Part shown: positions 1 through 10,527 of the stretch, piece by piece | Layout of the letters: every line of letters starts with the position of its first letter | How positions within the stretch are numbered: the stretch's first letter is position 1 | NCBI GenBank assembly: GCA_964017145.1 | Contig: CAXHKQ010000064.1 | Coordinates: 1 to 64,000 of the forward strand | Origin: Agrocybe praecox | Taxonomy: Eukaryota > Basidiomycota > Agaricomycetes > Agaricales > Agrocybaceae | Reading direction: 5' to 3' | Length of the DNA: 64,000 nt | The notes under the pieces: model-generated | Told to the model about the DNA's origin: nothing | Seen by the model: only the letters and a program-made list of their open reading frames with translations | The model's database searches: none | Program-made: the position numbers and the translations under genes

Positions 1-665
1 GCCCAAAGTAGTAATTACTACCCAAAATGAGAAGCATCAATTCAATGCTGCTAAATCAGGCGAAGTTGGCTATGTAATCTGATCTAATCAGTCCAGAAAA
101 TGTATTCCAAGTACCCGGAGTGATTGCTATATCAAAAATAGACTGCACGCTCATGCTAAAATTAGATTTATTAATAAATTCAACATTATCTGACTACATC
201 CCAAGCCATCCACCCCTCAACTTCTCCCAATAAGCATGCATAGTGTCCCATAAATCATTATTAATATATATGAATTTATTGACAATGTTTCCTGCCCCCA
301 AACGGCCCCAAACCTATCGAACTAGCTATCCCGACACCCAAGAAGGCCATTTTGTGCATTCAGCAGTGTGTTTGGTTGTGTTTACCAGTGCCCGCCCTCC
401 CTGCAAGCCCCTTGCCCTTACTCCCGTCCTCCTACGCGGCTCCTCAGCTACTAAAACACCTATACCTGCCTCCCCAAGCCATTTCTCACCCATATATGCC
501 TGCCCCGGCACCTAAAAACCTCAAAAAAAAGACCTTCTCAAAAGGGAAGGTAGGCAACTGCCAATACGCATTTATGAGCCATTTAGGCAACCACCTGTTA
601 TTCATTAATAATATTAGCAGCTATGGCTGAAGAAACAGGTCCAAAATGTGTCAGGAAGCATATGC
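1..665 (-). mobile_element. LINE 3' end, 5'-truncated copy A
   Basis: This is the 3' end of a LINE on the minus strand, related to LINE-A. Read on the minus strand it ends with codons for a peptide like AIAANIIN plus a stop, then continues as a long 3' untranslated region. The same untranslated sequence occurs at about 3084-3835 (plus strand) and 5640-6289 (minus strand); the last directly follows the RNase H ORF of LINE-A, which is how I assign it. Shared landmarks are a GGCAACTGCC motif, a CGCCCTCC block and a TTAATAAAT tract. Upstream LINE coding sequence is absent, which fits 5' truncation during target-primed insertion. The 3' end lies at or beyond base 1. Confidence 0.65.
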
Positions 666-748
666 AAAAGCTTCAAGACATCATTCTTGGACGTGCCATT
701 GCTGCTAATTTGTTGAGAAGCAGAAAAGCAGCTCTTTGAGGTGTCCAA

Positions 749-2203
749 ATGCCCACTACTGCACCCCAAGCACCGGAATCAAGTACCGAAGCTCCAAATC
801 AAGTTCTTGAGAGGGAGGGACAAGCTGATTGGATGATGGTTGCGGATTTTATTGAGGAATACGCAATGGCGGCCAAAATCAGCGAAGCAGAAGCTCTTGA
901 ACCTCAAAGTCTTGCAGAGGCAAGGCATCATCCGGACTGGCCACTATGGGAGAAAGCTATTCAAGAAGAATTAGATGTCCTGAAAACTGCAGGAACTTGG
1001 GAATTTGTCGACGCACCTGAAAATGCCAATATTGTCAGCTCAAAATGGGTTTTTCATGCAAAAAAGGATGCGTAGGCAATGTAGTTCAATACAAAGCCCG
1101 CCTCGTTGCCCAAGGATTTTTGCAGGTACCAGGAGTTGATTATTTCAACACTTTTGCTCCTGTTGTGTGCTTGGCATCCATCCGTGCAGTACTTGCAATG
1201 GCAGCTGTGAACGACTACAAAATTCATCAGATAGATATCAAAGGTGCATATTTAAACAGAATACTCACATCTGACGAGGTCATCTTCATGAAACAGCCAC
1301 CTGATTACCCCACTCCTGGATCTCCTGGCAAAGTTTGTAGGCTTCGAAAAACACTATATGGTTTGAAGCAATCCGGCAGACGCTGGTACCAGAGGCTCGT
1401 CAAGATAATGGTCAAAAATCTTGGCTTTACGAGATGTGATGTGGACCAGGCAGTGTTTTTTCACTGTTGAGGTGGAAGCTTGATAATTGTGCTTGTGCAC
1501 GTTGATGACTGTACAATTTTTGCCACGTCAACAGGATTAATTGACCAATTCAAGACACAAATCAAAAGTCATGTGGACATTACCAATTTGGGCGAATTAC
1601 ACTGGATCCTCGGCATCGAGATCCGGTGTGTCTGAGAAAAGAATCTAATCTTCTTATCTCAGCAATCTTATCTCAAATCAATTTTGCACCACTTCAGACT
1701 TGAAGATTTGAGACCTGTCTCGTTACCCATGGAAACCAGTACTCGACTCTCTTCTGCCCAGTCCCCATCAACCACCAAAGACATTGCAAAAATGCGAGAT
1801 GTCCCATATCACAAAGCCATCAGTTCCCTCATGTACGCATCACTCAGAACTCGGCCAGACATCATGTATGCTGTCCAAGCCATCTCGTGTTTTTCAAAGA
1901 ATCCCGGTTTGATGCATTGAGATGCCGTGAAGCATATTTTTTGGTACCTCAAGGGAACAAAAGAATTATGGTTAGCATATGGTGGAAAAGAGAAAGAACT
2001 CACGGGATACGCAGATGCCAATGGAAATATGGCTGAGGACAGACATGCCATTTCAGGGTACACTTTTTTGCTTCATGGTAGCGTGGTTTTGTGGTTAACT
2101 AAACGATAGGAAATTATTTCACTCTTGATGACTGAAAGCGAGTACATTGCAGCGACGTACGCAGCAAAAGAAACCAAACATGCTGCCACATGTAATGCCT
2201 CAG
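749..2203 (+). pseudogene. Ty1/copia pol remnant (RT to RNase H)
   Basis: This is a decayed reverse transcriptase and RNase H region of a Copia-type retrotransposon. Visible motifs are SKWVFHAKKDA, YKARLVAQGF, DIKGAYLN, TLYGLKQSGRRWYQ, the catalytic HVDD (about 1498-1509), YLKGT and ESEYIAATYAAKE. A one-base frameshift lies near 1070. Downstream, a single frame is interrupted by TGA at 1468, 1633 and 1918 and by TAG at 2107. Alignment in my head suggests several stops arose by C-to-T or G-to-A change, for example WLTKR-stop-EI where Copia elements normally have Gln. No integrase, gag or LTR is recognisable, so it is a dead fragment truncated at both ends. Confidence 0.9.
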
Positions 2204-3083
2204 TATGCATATTATTCAACTTTTATATTGCTCTTCATTCCAAATCCTATCTTTTGTTGTAATACAATGTTTCTCTTGTTCTATATTTCTCCTAGTAATA
2301 TTTCTATCAACTATACTACTTATAGTCTCTGCAGACTATGAAGCACTCAAGTAAATAGATAAATACTTCTGTATTTTGTTTGAGCTCCCCTCAGTTGTTT
2401 GTCAAGCAAACAACTGAGGTGAGCAACTTGTTACATATTTCCTACATTACATATTACTTACTTGTAACCTAGATTTCATACTAGGTATGTATATAATATA
2501 TAACTCAGTCGTTTGTCAAGCAAACAACTGAGATTTCGTACTAGATATCAAATTTTTTTTTTTTTTTTTTGCATTCCATTTTACGTCCGTTGGGGCGTCC
2601 ACCCTATGTCAGACGTCTATCTACATTCCTGAATACAATCGTCCTTTATCTACCCCGTTCCTTGTGTGTTGTCTCCCTACTGTTACTATTTTGTATGATG
2701 GGCAAATGATGGGTGCCTTTGGCTGCTCACTTGCCTGGCTGGCAAAATATGTTTGGTTGTTTGGGGTGTATTGTGATTATAGGTTGCGGTATGCGTAAAT
2801 TGATGCATGGGTTAGCGTAGTCGTGATTATCATGTTGGGTTATTGTATGTTCGTATTATATTGCTTTGGCATATTGATGCCGGTGCCTTATTATATATTG
2901 GTAGCGTAGTTGATGCCTCTCCATTTTTATCCCCTGTTGTCTTCCCCTTCCCCTTCTCTCTGTGGCTTCATGTCTATGTTGATCTTTGCGTGGGATTCCA
3001 TGAACCGTTTTGTGTCTCGCACGTATTTCAGCAATTCGATTATGTGCTTCTTGCTCACCTGTATATGCTACTCTCATTAATGA
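2204..3083. other. Non-coding stretch with two hairpins and a T tract
   Basis: No gene is visible. The stretch holds two copies of a 29-base hairpin (2390-2418 and 2504-2532; stem CTCAGTTGTTTG, loop tcaag) and a run of about 20 T at 2549-2570. The T run could be the poly(A) tail of an insertion on the minus strand. From about 2690 the sequence is GT-rich and without features. ORFs here have no recognisable protein content. Confidence 0.4.
2390..2532. repeat. Two copies of a 29-nt perfect hairpin
   Basis: CTCAGTTGTTTG-tcaag-CAAACAACTGAG occurs at 2390-2418 and again, with one change (C for T in the left arm, so one G-T type mismatch), at 2504-2532. Each is followed or preceded by related TTTCATACTAG / TTTCGTACTAG sequence. 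This suggests a small duplicated unit of about 114 bp or paired termini of a small element. Confidence 0.6.
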
Positions 3084-3835
3084 TATATAGGCAGTTGCCT
3101 AAAATTCTGATAAATGTAGGGGGGCAGTTGCCTACCTTCCCTTTTGGGAAGGTCTTTTTTTTGAGGTTTTTAGGTGCCGGGGCAGGCTTATATGGATGGG
3201 AAATGGCTTGGGAAGGCGGGCATAGGTGTTTTTGAAGCCGAGGAGCCGCGTAGGAGGGCGGGAGCAGGGGTGGGTGACTTGTAAGGAGGGCGGGCGCTGG
3301 TAAACACAACCAAACATGCCGCCGAACGCACGAAATGGCCTCCTTGAGCATCAGGATGTCTATTTCGATGGGCTCAGGGGCATTTGGGGCGGGAAACTTC
3401 GTCAATAAATTTATATGTATTAATAATGATTTATGAAACACTGTGCGCGCCTATTGGAAGGAGGGGAGGGGTGGATGGCTTTGGATGTAGTCGGATAATG
3501 TTGAATTTATTAATAAATCTAATTTTAGCGTGAGCGCCCAGCTACTTTTAATATAGCGCGCTCTACGGCTATTCGGAATATATTTTCCGGTCTGATTAGA
3601 TTAGATTATACATTCAACTTAAGCTCGGTTCGCTGCATTGGACTAAGCGCGTCCCTTTTTGGGATTTATTGCCATTTTAGGCATTTTGGTTGAATTTGTA
3701 GGATTCAAACAAAAATCATATATTATTTATTTATATAGGTACAGACTACATACAGATCTGAGAGAAAATGAAAAAGGCAGAAAAAGGATAACACATATGA
3801 AAAAAAAGAGCAAATTAAAGAAGAAAAAAAGGAGT
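3084..3835 (+). mobile_element. LINE 3' end, 5'-truncated copy B
   Basis: Plus-strand copy of the LINE-A 3' untranslated region, starting ATTAATGATATATAG (the last two codons and stop in LINE-A) and carrying the GGCAGTTGCC, GGAGGGCGGGCG and AATTTATTAATAAATC landmarks also found in the copies at 1-665 and 5640-6289. It ends in an A-rich tail at about 3765-3835 (AAAATGAAAAAGG, A-runs), as expected for a LINE 3' end. No coding part of the LINE is present, so this is an extreme 5' truncation. Confidence 0.65.
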
Positions 3836-5639
3836 GTATAGGACATAGTCCTATACGCTCCTCGCTTGCATCCCCTCTTACAAGCGCAGCCCCATCGCCC
3901 TCCTGCGCTCGCTCTCATCCACTAACCCTCTGCCCTGTGCGCACGTTCACCTCACGTTGCACCTGCTCGTTCGCGTCGTAGTGCCTGCCATCGCTGTTGT
4001 TGATGGTCGTATCCCCCCTCCACCTCGTCACCCTATTGCCACCACTGTGTGCCAAAGCACACACGGTCCACGCTCGCACCCTTCCCTTGTCGTCGTGCTC
4101 GTGTTCGCCGTCACCTTCGTCCATGTCGTCCTCGCTGTCACCTTCATCCTCACTCGCCTTCATCCTTATTGCCTTCGTCCTTATTGCCTTCCTCCATGTC
4201 GTCTTCGCTGTTGCTGTTGCTGTCGTTACCGTGCCTGCTCATCGTTCTCACCATCTGCTTGAGCCACTTACCTGGCTCGTAGGCCTTACCCTCTCACCTT
4301 CCCTCGTCATCATGCTTGCCCTCGCTGTCACTGGTGCTCATGTGCCCATGTTCGCCCTTGTCATCGTTGTCGTCGCTGGCGCCCTCATCCTTGTTCTCGC
4401 TGTGAGCCTGCAGTTGGTGACAGTGTGGGGAAAGGGTGAGGGACCAGCATGGTTGATGGTTGAAATTGACCCAAATTGGGCAATTCCCACGCCGGTCCGA
4501 GCAATAGCTGAGTCGATCTCATCATTGATCTCGACGATGAGGACATATTTAGGCTTTCTGAGCCGGAAAAAAAAAGTATTTAGACCTGTAGTAATACATA
4601 GAGTATTAAAAATATTTATTTTGATTTCTATATGTTTTTTTAAAATTTGGGGAATGCAGGTACATATGGTGCTGTCTGAGCTTCTTTGAACTTGATGCAT
4701 TTTTGCATCTATGAGGAATATGTGAAGGTATCAATAAATTGGCAACATTTTTTGTTGATAAAAGTATTTAAAATGGTCTGTAGAATAGATATATATACCT
4801 AAAATGATAATCCCTTCGTGTATCATATGTTAAGAAAGTGAATATGTCTTCAAAATAAATTCATACTCACCTTGCAAACCTAAATTTCGCATTTTCATTT
4901 CAATAAAACATATATTTTGTATTTTTTGTACGTACAACACAATGTAATATACTTCTAAATCACATATATATTTTACTTTAGGAATACCTACCTCGATTTG
5001 CTCCAGCGATGCCATCGACGACGAGCTTGAATGTTAAACATAGCGTGAAAAGTTTCCCAAATAAGGAAACTTCAACCACTTTCAATATTTGTCTTTCATC
5101 ATTGCTCCACCACCTTCGCCCACACCACCGTCCATTGCCAGCCCCATGCCCATTGTCACCGACACTGCGGACGCCTGCGTGTGCGAAGAACACCACCGCG
5201 ATGGGTCACAACAACAACAACAACCACGCTGGGCAGCACGACCATGCTGAAGACAAATAACGACCACAACGGCACAGGAGACCAGGTATCGACGACAGTA
5301 TGAGAGGAGTGAGATTCTAGGAGGAGGTGATGAGTTGAGAAGGTGAAGAGCAGGCGCGCACACGAGCACATGAGGATGGCCAACGACGTGGACTCCAAGT
5401 CGACGTCGAATGAGCACTGTGGCAGAGACGACAACAGTGAGCGGCCTGCGTCCAACATTCGCAAGGCCCTCCAGTCATCCTGCACGGTTGTTGCCCCTGC
5501 AGACCGCCAACAAACATTATGGTGTTTGTTCTTTGGCTGTTTTATTTTGTTTTTGTTTTATTTTCGATATTTCTATATGTCTTTTTCTCTTTTTTCTTCT
5601 CCTTCTATATATAGTTGAACTCCTTATGTTACTCTAGTT
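3836..5639. repeat. Divergent copy of the M1/M2 inverted module
   Basis: No gene is recognised; the long ORFs here arise from pyrimidine-rich simple sequence such as (CCT/CGT)n. The module matches DNA at 26.6-28.1 and 29.9-31.2 kb. An M1-like motif lies at about 3865-3893. An M2 hairpin with arms GAAATTGACCC and GGGCAATTCC lies at about 4461-4487, followed by a CCCACGCCGGTCCGA block and ATGAGG. A facing CGACGACGAGCTTGAA block lies near 5015. The 4700-5000 interval is the AT-rich spacer. It is bracketed by LINE 3' ends in opposite orientation. Confidence 0.45.
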
Positions 5640-6289
5640 ACATTATATGTTTTGAAATAAAATATGATGTTTTAAACATAAAACAAACCAATGTGACTAA
5701 AATCATAATTACTACCCAAAACGGAAGGCTTATTTTTTTAATGCTATAAAATTAAGCGAAGTTGGCTATGTAATTTAATCTAATCAGACCAAAAAATGTG
5801 TTCCGAGTACCCAGAGAGTGCACTATGTCAAAAATAGACTGCGCACTCATGCTAAAATTAGATTTATTAATAAAATCACCATTATCCGACTACATCTCAA
5901 GCCATCCACCCCTCCCCTACTCCCAATAGGCGCGCAAAGTGTTCTATAAATCATTATTAATACATTTAAATTTATTGACGAATTTTCCTGCCCCCAAACA
6001 TTCCCGAACACATCAAAATAGCCATACCGACGCTCAAGGAGGCCATTTCGTGCATTCGGCGGCATGTTTGGTCATGTTTACCAGCGCCCGCCCTCCTTAC
6101 AAGTCACCCACCCCTGCTCCCGCCCTCCTATGTGGCTCCTTGGCTTCTAAAAGACCTATGCCCGCCTCCCCAAGCCATTTCCCACCCATATATGCCTGCC
6201 CCAGCACCTAAAAACCTCAAAAAAAGACCTTCCCAAAAAGGAAGGTAGGCAACTGCCTCTCTACATTTATGAGGTTTTTAGGCAACTGC

Positions 6290-7243
6290 CTATATATCAT
6301 TAATGATATTAGCAGCTATGGCTGTCTTGCTCCCTAGGAGTGCTTTGTCGACCTTCGTTTTTTTGCCGATGTTTCTCTGTAGGGTTTTCCTCTGCTCGTT
6401 GTACGCTGCACAGTGTTTTATGAAGTGCGTCGGTGTTTCTTCATCCTTATTGCATTGGTCACATATGGCGCTGTCTGTTAGATGGAAGCGTTTCAGATAC
6501 GCCTTTAATGGGACGTGCTCTGTGCGCAGCTGTACCAGGATGCTCGCACTTGCCTTGTTGAGTTTTTCGCATATCTTCCAGAAATTTCCTGATAGGGCTG
6601 TGTCGTCTATTGCTGCCATGCTGTGGTATCTGACTCCTTTCTTGAAAATTTCTTCATACTTCTTCGTTCTCTTGCATTTAAGTTCTTGTTTTATCACGTT
6701 CTTGTTCCCTGGGATTTTACTTTTGAGTATTTTGTGCTGCGGCTCTGTACCTTGATTCTTTTGGGATCCCTTGGCCGCTTTTTTGGCCTCCTTGTCTGCT
6801 GCTTCACTTCCAGATATGTCCTCGTGTCCTGGTACCCATTGTATGTGTATCTTTGCGCTTGGGTATTTGGCCGTGAACCACTTGTGTTCATCGGCAACTG
6901 CTTGGATTATGTAGTGGCCAGATTCTGGCTTTCTTTTCTCGTGATTGCGTATTGATGCCTGGTTGTCAACGGCTATGCTTATGGTCGAGTGGTTGATGTT
7001 GTTCTTCCTGGCATATTCTTTAAGTAGCCCAAAACCAAGCAGTTGGCCTATGCATTCTCCGCTGTGCACTGTGTGTCTTTTGATGGAGCCCAGGTGGTGT
7101 CTTGTGATCTGTTTTGGCCTGTGGCCGTGTATTAGCACAGCTGCTGCTCCTACCTTGCCATCTTTTCCTGATCCGTCTGTGTAAATTTGAATGTTGCTTT
7201 TGTCGTTTTCTTCCATTTGTATTGCCACTTTTCTGGAGGGCTT
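6290..7243 (-). pseudogene. LINE-A ORF2 C-terminal part: RNase H and tail
   Basis: RNase H domain of the LINE polyprotein, which in the family removes RNA from the RNA/DNA hybrid. The first catalytic Asp is in IYTDGSGKDGKVG. The Glu is in the GECIGQLLG segment, the second Asp in SIAVDNQASI, and a late IQWVPGHEDISGSEAADKEA block follows. A later cysteine/histidine cluster (CDQCNKDEETPTHFIKHC) is the zinc-binding tail typical of Tad-like LINEs. The frame stays open to a TAG at 6290-6292. Upstream it is cut by the inverted-repeat element ending at 7245. Confidence 0.85.
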
Positions 7244-7245
7244 TA

Positions 7246-8796
7246 CACTGCCCCACTGATTCCTGACGGAGTCCAGTGGAGTCCGGTGCTTTTTGCACTT
7301 TTCCAAATGGCTGGTAGCCCCAGCCAAGCTCAAGTACTGGACTCCACCTGGATTGGGGGTGGACTGAGGCTTATACTGGACTCGGCACCGGAATATGGTG
7401 GACTGGACTCAATCTGGACTCAATCTGGACTCAATCTGGACAATAATATATTTTATTTTATTTTATTATGGTTATTTCGTCATTTCCGCCAAAACCGTAA
7501 CATATTACGTCATATTTAATGTTTAATAAATATATTTCGAATATTTTAGGAATTATCGTGATTTTTTCATAATTTTAGGAGGTCCGTGTGACATACAAAC
7601 AACAGTTTCTGCAAAATTCCTAAAATAGATGTTCGGGCCGCTTCGGAAATTGCCGGCACAGCCACAACCCGCTGCCCTGGCCACGTCATCACTCTTTCCT
7701 TGCTTCTTACCACTACCACCAACATCCATCCACCGTCCGTTACCACTACGTCCGGTCTCCACCACGCCGCAACGCCAACGACGACGCCCATGACAACAAA
7801 CATGCCAACAACGCCAACAACGATGACACCGTGAATGCCAATGACAACGCAAACAACGACGATGGTGCGAATGACGGCGGTGACGCGAACGACGACGACG
7901 ACAGACACCAATGACAACGGTGACGACAACACAGCGACGACAACACGACCACGACGCCAACGACGACACGCACATCAGCAACAACACGCATGTCAGCAAC
8001 AACACACGTCAGCAACAGCACGCACGTCAGCAACGATGACGCCAACACCCGCGACGGCTCCAATGGCGACAACTCGACGACTCCGACGCCATGCCAATGA
8101 CGACGCGATGGCAATGACGACACGAGCAACGACGTCACGCCAATGCCTACGACACACTGACAACGACCCCCCCGAACCATGATGACGATAACGACGGACG
8201 CGCATGGCGAAACCGACAAAGGCTGCCAGCAAACCAGCCGACGAATGCGAGGGGGCGGGGTTGGGCGCAAGGGTGTGACGTGGCAAGGCGGGGCGTTTAG
8301 GACAACGACGAGGTAAGTACTCCGTTTGCTTGCTCACCGCCGCTGTCGACAGGTTGAGCCCTCTGTTCCTCCTTTCCCATCCCCTTCCTCCTCCCCACCC
8401 TCTTCTCATCTCTCTGCCCTATCCCCTCCCATCTCCTCTTCCCTCTGCTCTCCTCTTTCCATATCCCCTCCCTCTATTTTTCTCTAATCAAAAATAATTA
8501 TAGAAGTATATTACAAATCATGTATATTATGAAATTTCTTAATTAATTAATTAAATTTCGCTTTTTCATATGTTTTTTTGTGTGATTCTTATGTTTTTTT
8601 GTGAATGTTATGTTTTGTAAACATAAATGACATTGCATAAAACATGCAAACAGCAAGTTTCCACAAAGTTTGACTGGATTCTGGATGGAGTCCACCAGAC
8701 TCCAGTGGAATCCAGCACAAAAAGCATGCCAATCCACTGGACTCCATGGGACTATGTGGACTCCACTGGACTCCACCAGAAATTAGTGGGGCAGTG
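7246..8796. mobile_element. Non-autonomous TIR element, CACTG...CAGTG ends
   Basis: The element sits inside LINE-A ORF2. Its ends are inverted repeats: CACTGCCCCACT(G/A)ATT, then blocks built on GGAGTCCAGTGGAGTCC and GCTTTTTG, extending for about 60 bp on each side. The dinucleotide TA flanks both ends (7244-7245, 8797-8798), and the extended match CTTTA/TAAAG makes the exact terminus uncertain. Subterminal repeats of GACTC/CTGGACT are seen at 7300-7445 and 8685-8775. The interior is low-complexity ACR/ACGACGA sequence (about 7780-8180) and pyrimidine-rich DNA, with no transposase. CACTG termini with subterminal repeats point to the CMC (CACTA-like) group, but this is inference. Confidence 0.75.
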
Positions 8797-8798
8797 TA

Positions 8799-10113
8799 AA
8801 GTATTGCTTTTCTGTCTGCTGCGATTCGGATGTCTATTTCAGGATTCCATTTGGGTGGTTTCTTGAGGGTTTCGATGACTTCTACCCCTTTTTTGATGCT
8901 TTTGTGCATATTCATGAGGATGTGCAGTGGGGATGGGTGCTGTTGGGGCATCTTCTGGTCGCAAGCTTGATGTCTTGGTGTAGTGGATGTCTTTTTTGAT
9001 AGGGTTGCTAGTCGCAGGGCTGCTGTGTCGTGCGCTTTTTGAATTAGATAATCAATTGGTTGCATGTTGGTGTGAGCAAATAATAAGTCGGTTGGTGTTG
9101 TCCTTAGGGCACCTGTTGCCTGGATGGCAGCTTTCCTTTGCATCACGGTTAGTTTTGCTATTGGTCCAGCCATACCTCTTGCTCGTTTTCCGTCCTCCTT
9201 AATTGGTAGGTTACACCATACATCTGCTGCGTAAAGCATGCTTGGTACTATGCTGCTGTAGTACATCTGTCTCGCCATTTTGCCTTTCATGCCACCTGCA
9301 TTTTTTGTTAGTCTCTTGATTTGGTTTACCAATTTGCTCCCTTTCTCAATTGCGTGTGTAGTGTGTTGTTTGAAGCGCAACTCCTGGTCGATGATTACTC
9401 CCAGGAACTTGTGTTGGTTGGCTGTCTGGATTTTTCACCCATTTAGTGTCAGTTCTATTGGTGCCTGCTTGATCCTTTTTCCTGGCTGGTTGGGGTCGCC
9501 TGTTCGTTTGCATGTTAATGCCATACAGATGAACTTGTGGTACTCATATTGTGAAAAGTGGGATTCGGCCCAACTTGATGGGCCATCTTCTTGATGGAAG
9601 GCTTCTTCTAGCCACTTAGCTGCATCTTGTAGTGTGTCCCCTGCTGCCACGTTGATTGCATCATCTGCATAATTGGTTGCTAACTCGTTTTTGTGTGTCT
9701 GCGCAGCTTTGATTTGTCCTGAATTGTAATACCTGTAGAAGAAAGTGGATGTGTTGCATCCCTGGTCTAGCCCGTTGCATATCGGGATCATTTCTGACCT
9801 GAAGTCGTTGAATGCTATGTTAGTGTGTCTCCCTGTCATTTTTCTTTCCACCCAGTCTGTATATTCTTTGTGTACTCCTTCCATTCTCATGTCGTGTATT
9901 AGCACGGGTATGACAGTGTTTGGAAAGGCCCCCTTGACATCCATGAACAGGACGACGACTTCCTTCTTCTTTCTCCACGCATCTTTGGTGAACTTGATTA
10001 GCATGTGTAACAAGTCAGTTGTGGTGCATCCTGGGCGTCCTCCAAATTGATATTTGGCTAGGTTTTGGAGTTTCTCCGTGTGGTATTCGGGGTTGTTCTT
10101 GACGCACGCTGAT
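8799..10113 (-). pseudogene. LINE-A ORF2 middle part: reverse transcriptase
   Basis: Continuation of the LINE-A reverse transcriptase after the Gypsy-1 insertion. Motifs are KYQFGGRPGCTTTDLLH, VLFMDVKGAFPNTV and the catalytic NYADD (about 9661-9678), then HKFLGVIIDQELRF and a thumb region MARQMYYSSIVPSMLYAADVW. One in-frame TGA at 9432-9434 and small shifts break it. The residues LLSA end at the left part of the ORF (17332), and CVKNNPEYHTEKL continues here, in frame across the CTGAT duplication. It is cut at 8798 by the CACTG element. Confidence 0.85.
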
Positions 10114-10527
10114 TGTCAGGGCAACACTAAGATCAGTGTGACAAGGCCACCAACAAAGACAAAGCAAGAGAGAGAGAGAGATGAAGAGAGAGAGACACTC
10201 AATGGTTCCAAGAGATCACACCAATGATAGTGGATATCCTAAGAGATTGAAGCTGAGGCTACAGCTACATACATGTCCAGTATATATACCCTACAGCTAT
10301 TCTAGAATATTCCTCCATGACATCATAAAGAAAGTAAAAGAATGATGTGGAATGATGGAGAATGGATGAGGCTATGCTCATGGGAAATTAAAGTGATAAG
10401 TATCTAATCAAATGATAATCAAGAGATAATCAAAGATATGAAACAGATAAGATATCTACACATCTACAAAAGGGAAAAATGCGAAATAAATATAGAAAAA
10501 TAAAGAAAAATAGGAGAAACTCTGACA
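10114..10527 (-). repeat. Gypsy-1 3' LTR
   Basis: 414 bp, same length as 16913-17326. It ends exactly next to the pol stop codon: the reverse complement of 10528-10530 is TGA. The purine run AGAGAGGGGGTGA just inside the LTR acts as polypurine tract and at the same time encodes the last codons. Confidence 0.95.

Noticed and set aside
243..630. ORFs of about 90 codons repeated in three places (243, 3055, 5939)
   Set aside because: They are shadows of the shared LINE 3' untranslated region, with no conserved frame.
3957..4689. Overlapping plus-strand ORFs of 77-230 codons rich in Ser/Val/Leu
   Set aside because: They come from pyrimidine-rich simple sequence, have no domain, and overlap in several frames.
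7553..8409. Long ORFs on both strands (Thr/Asp-rich or Val/Ser/Arg-rich)
   Set aside because: Translation of an ACG/ACA low-complexity tract inside the CACTG element.
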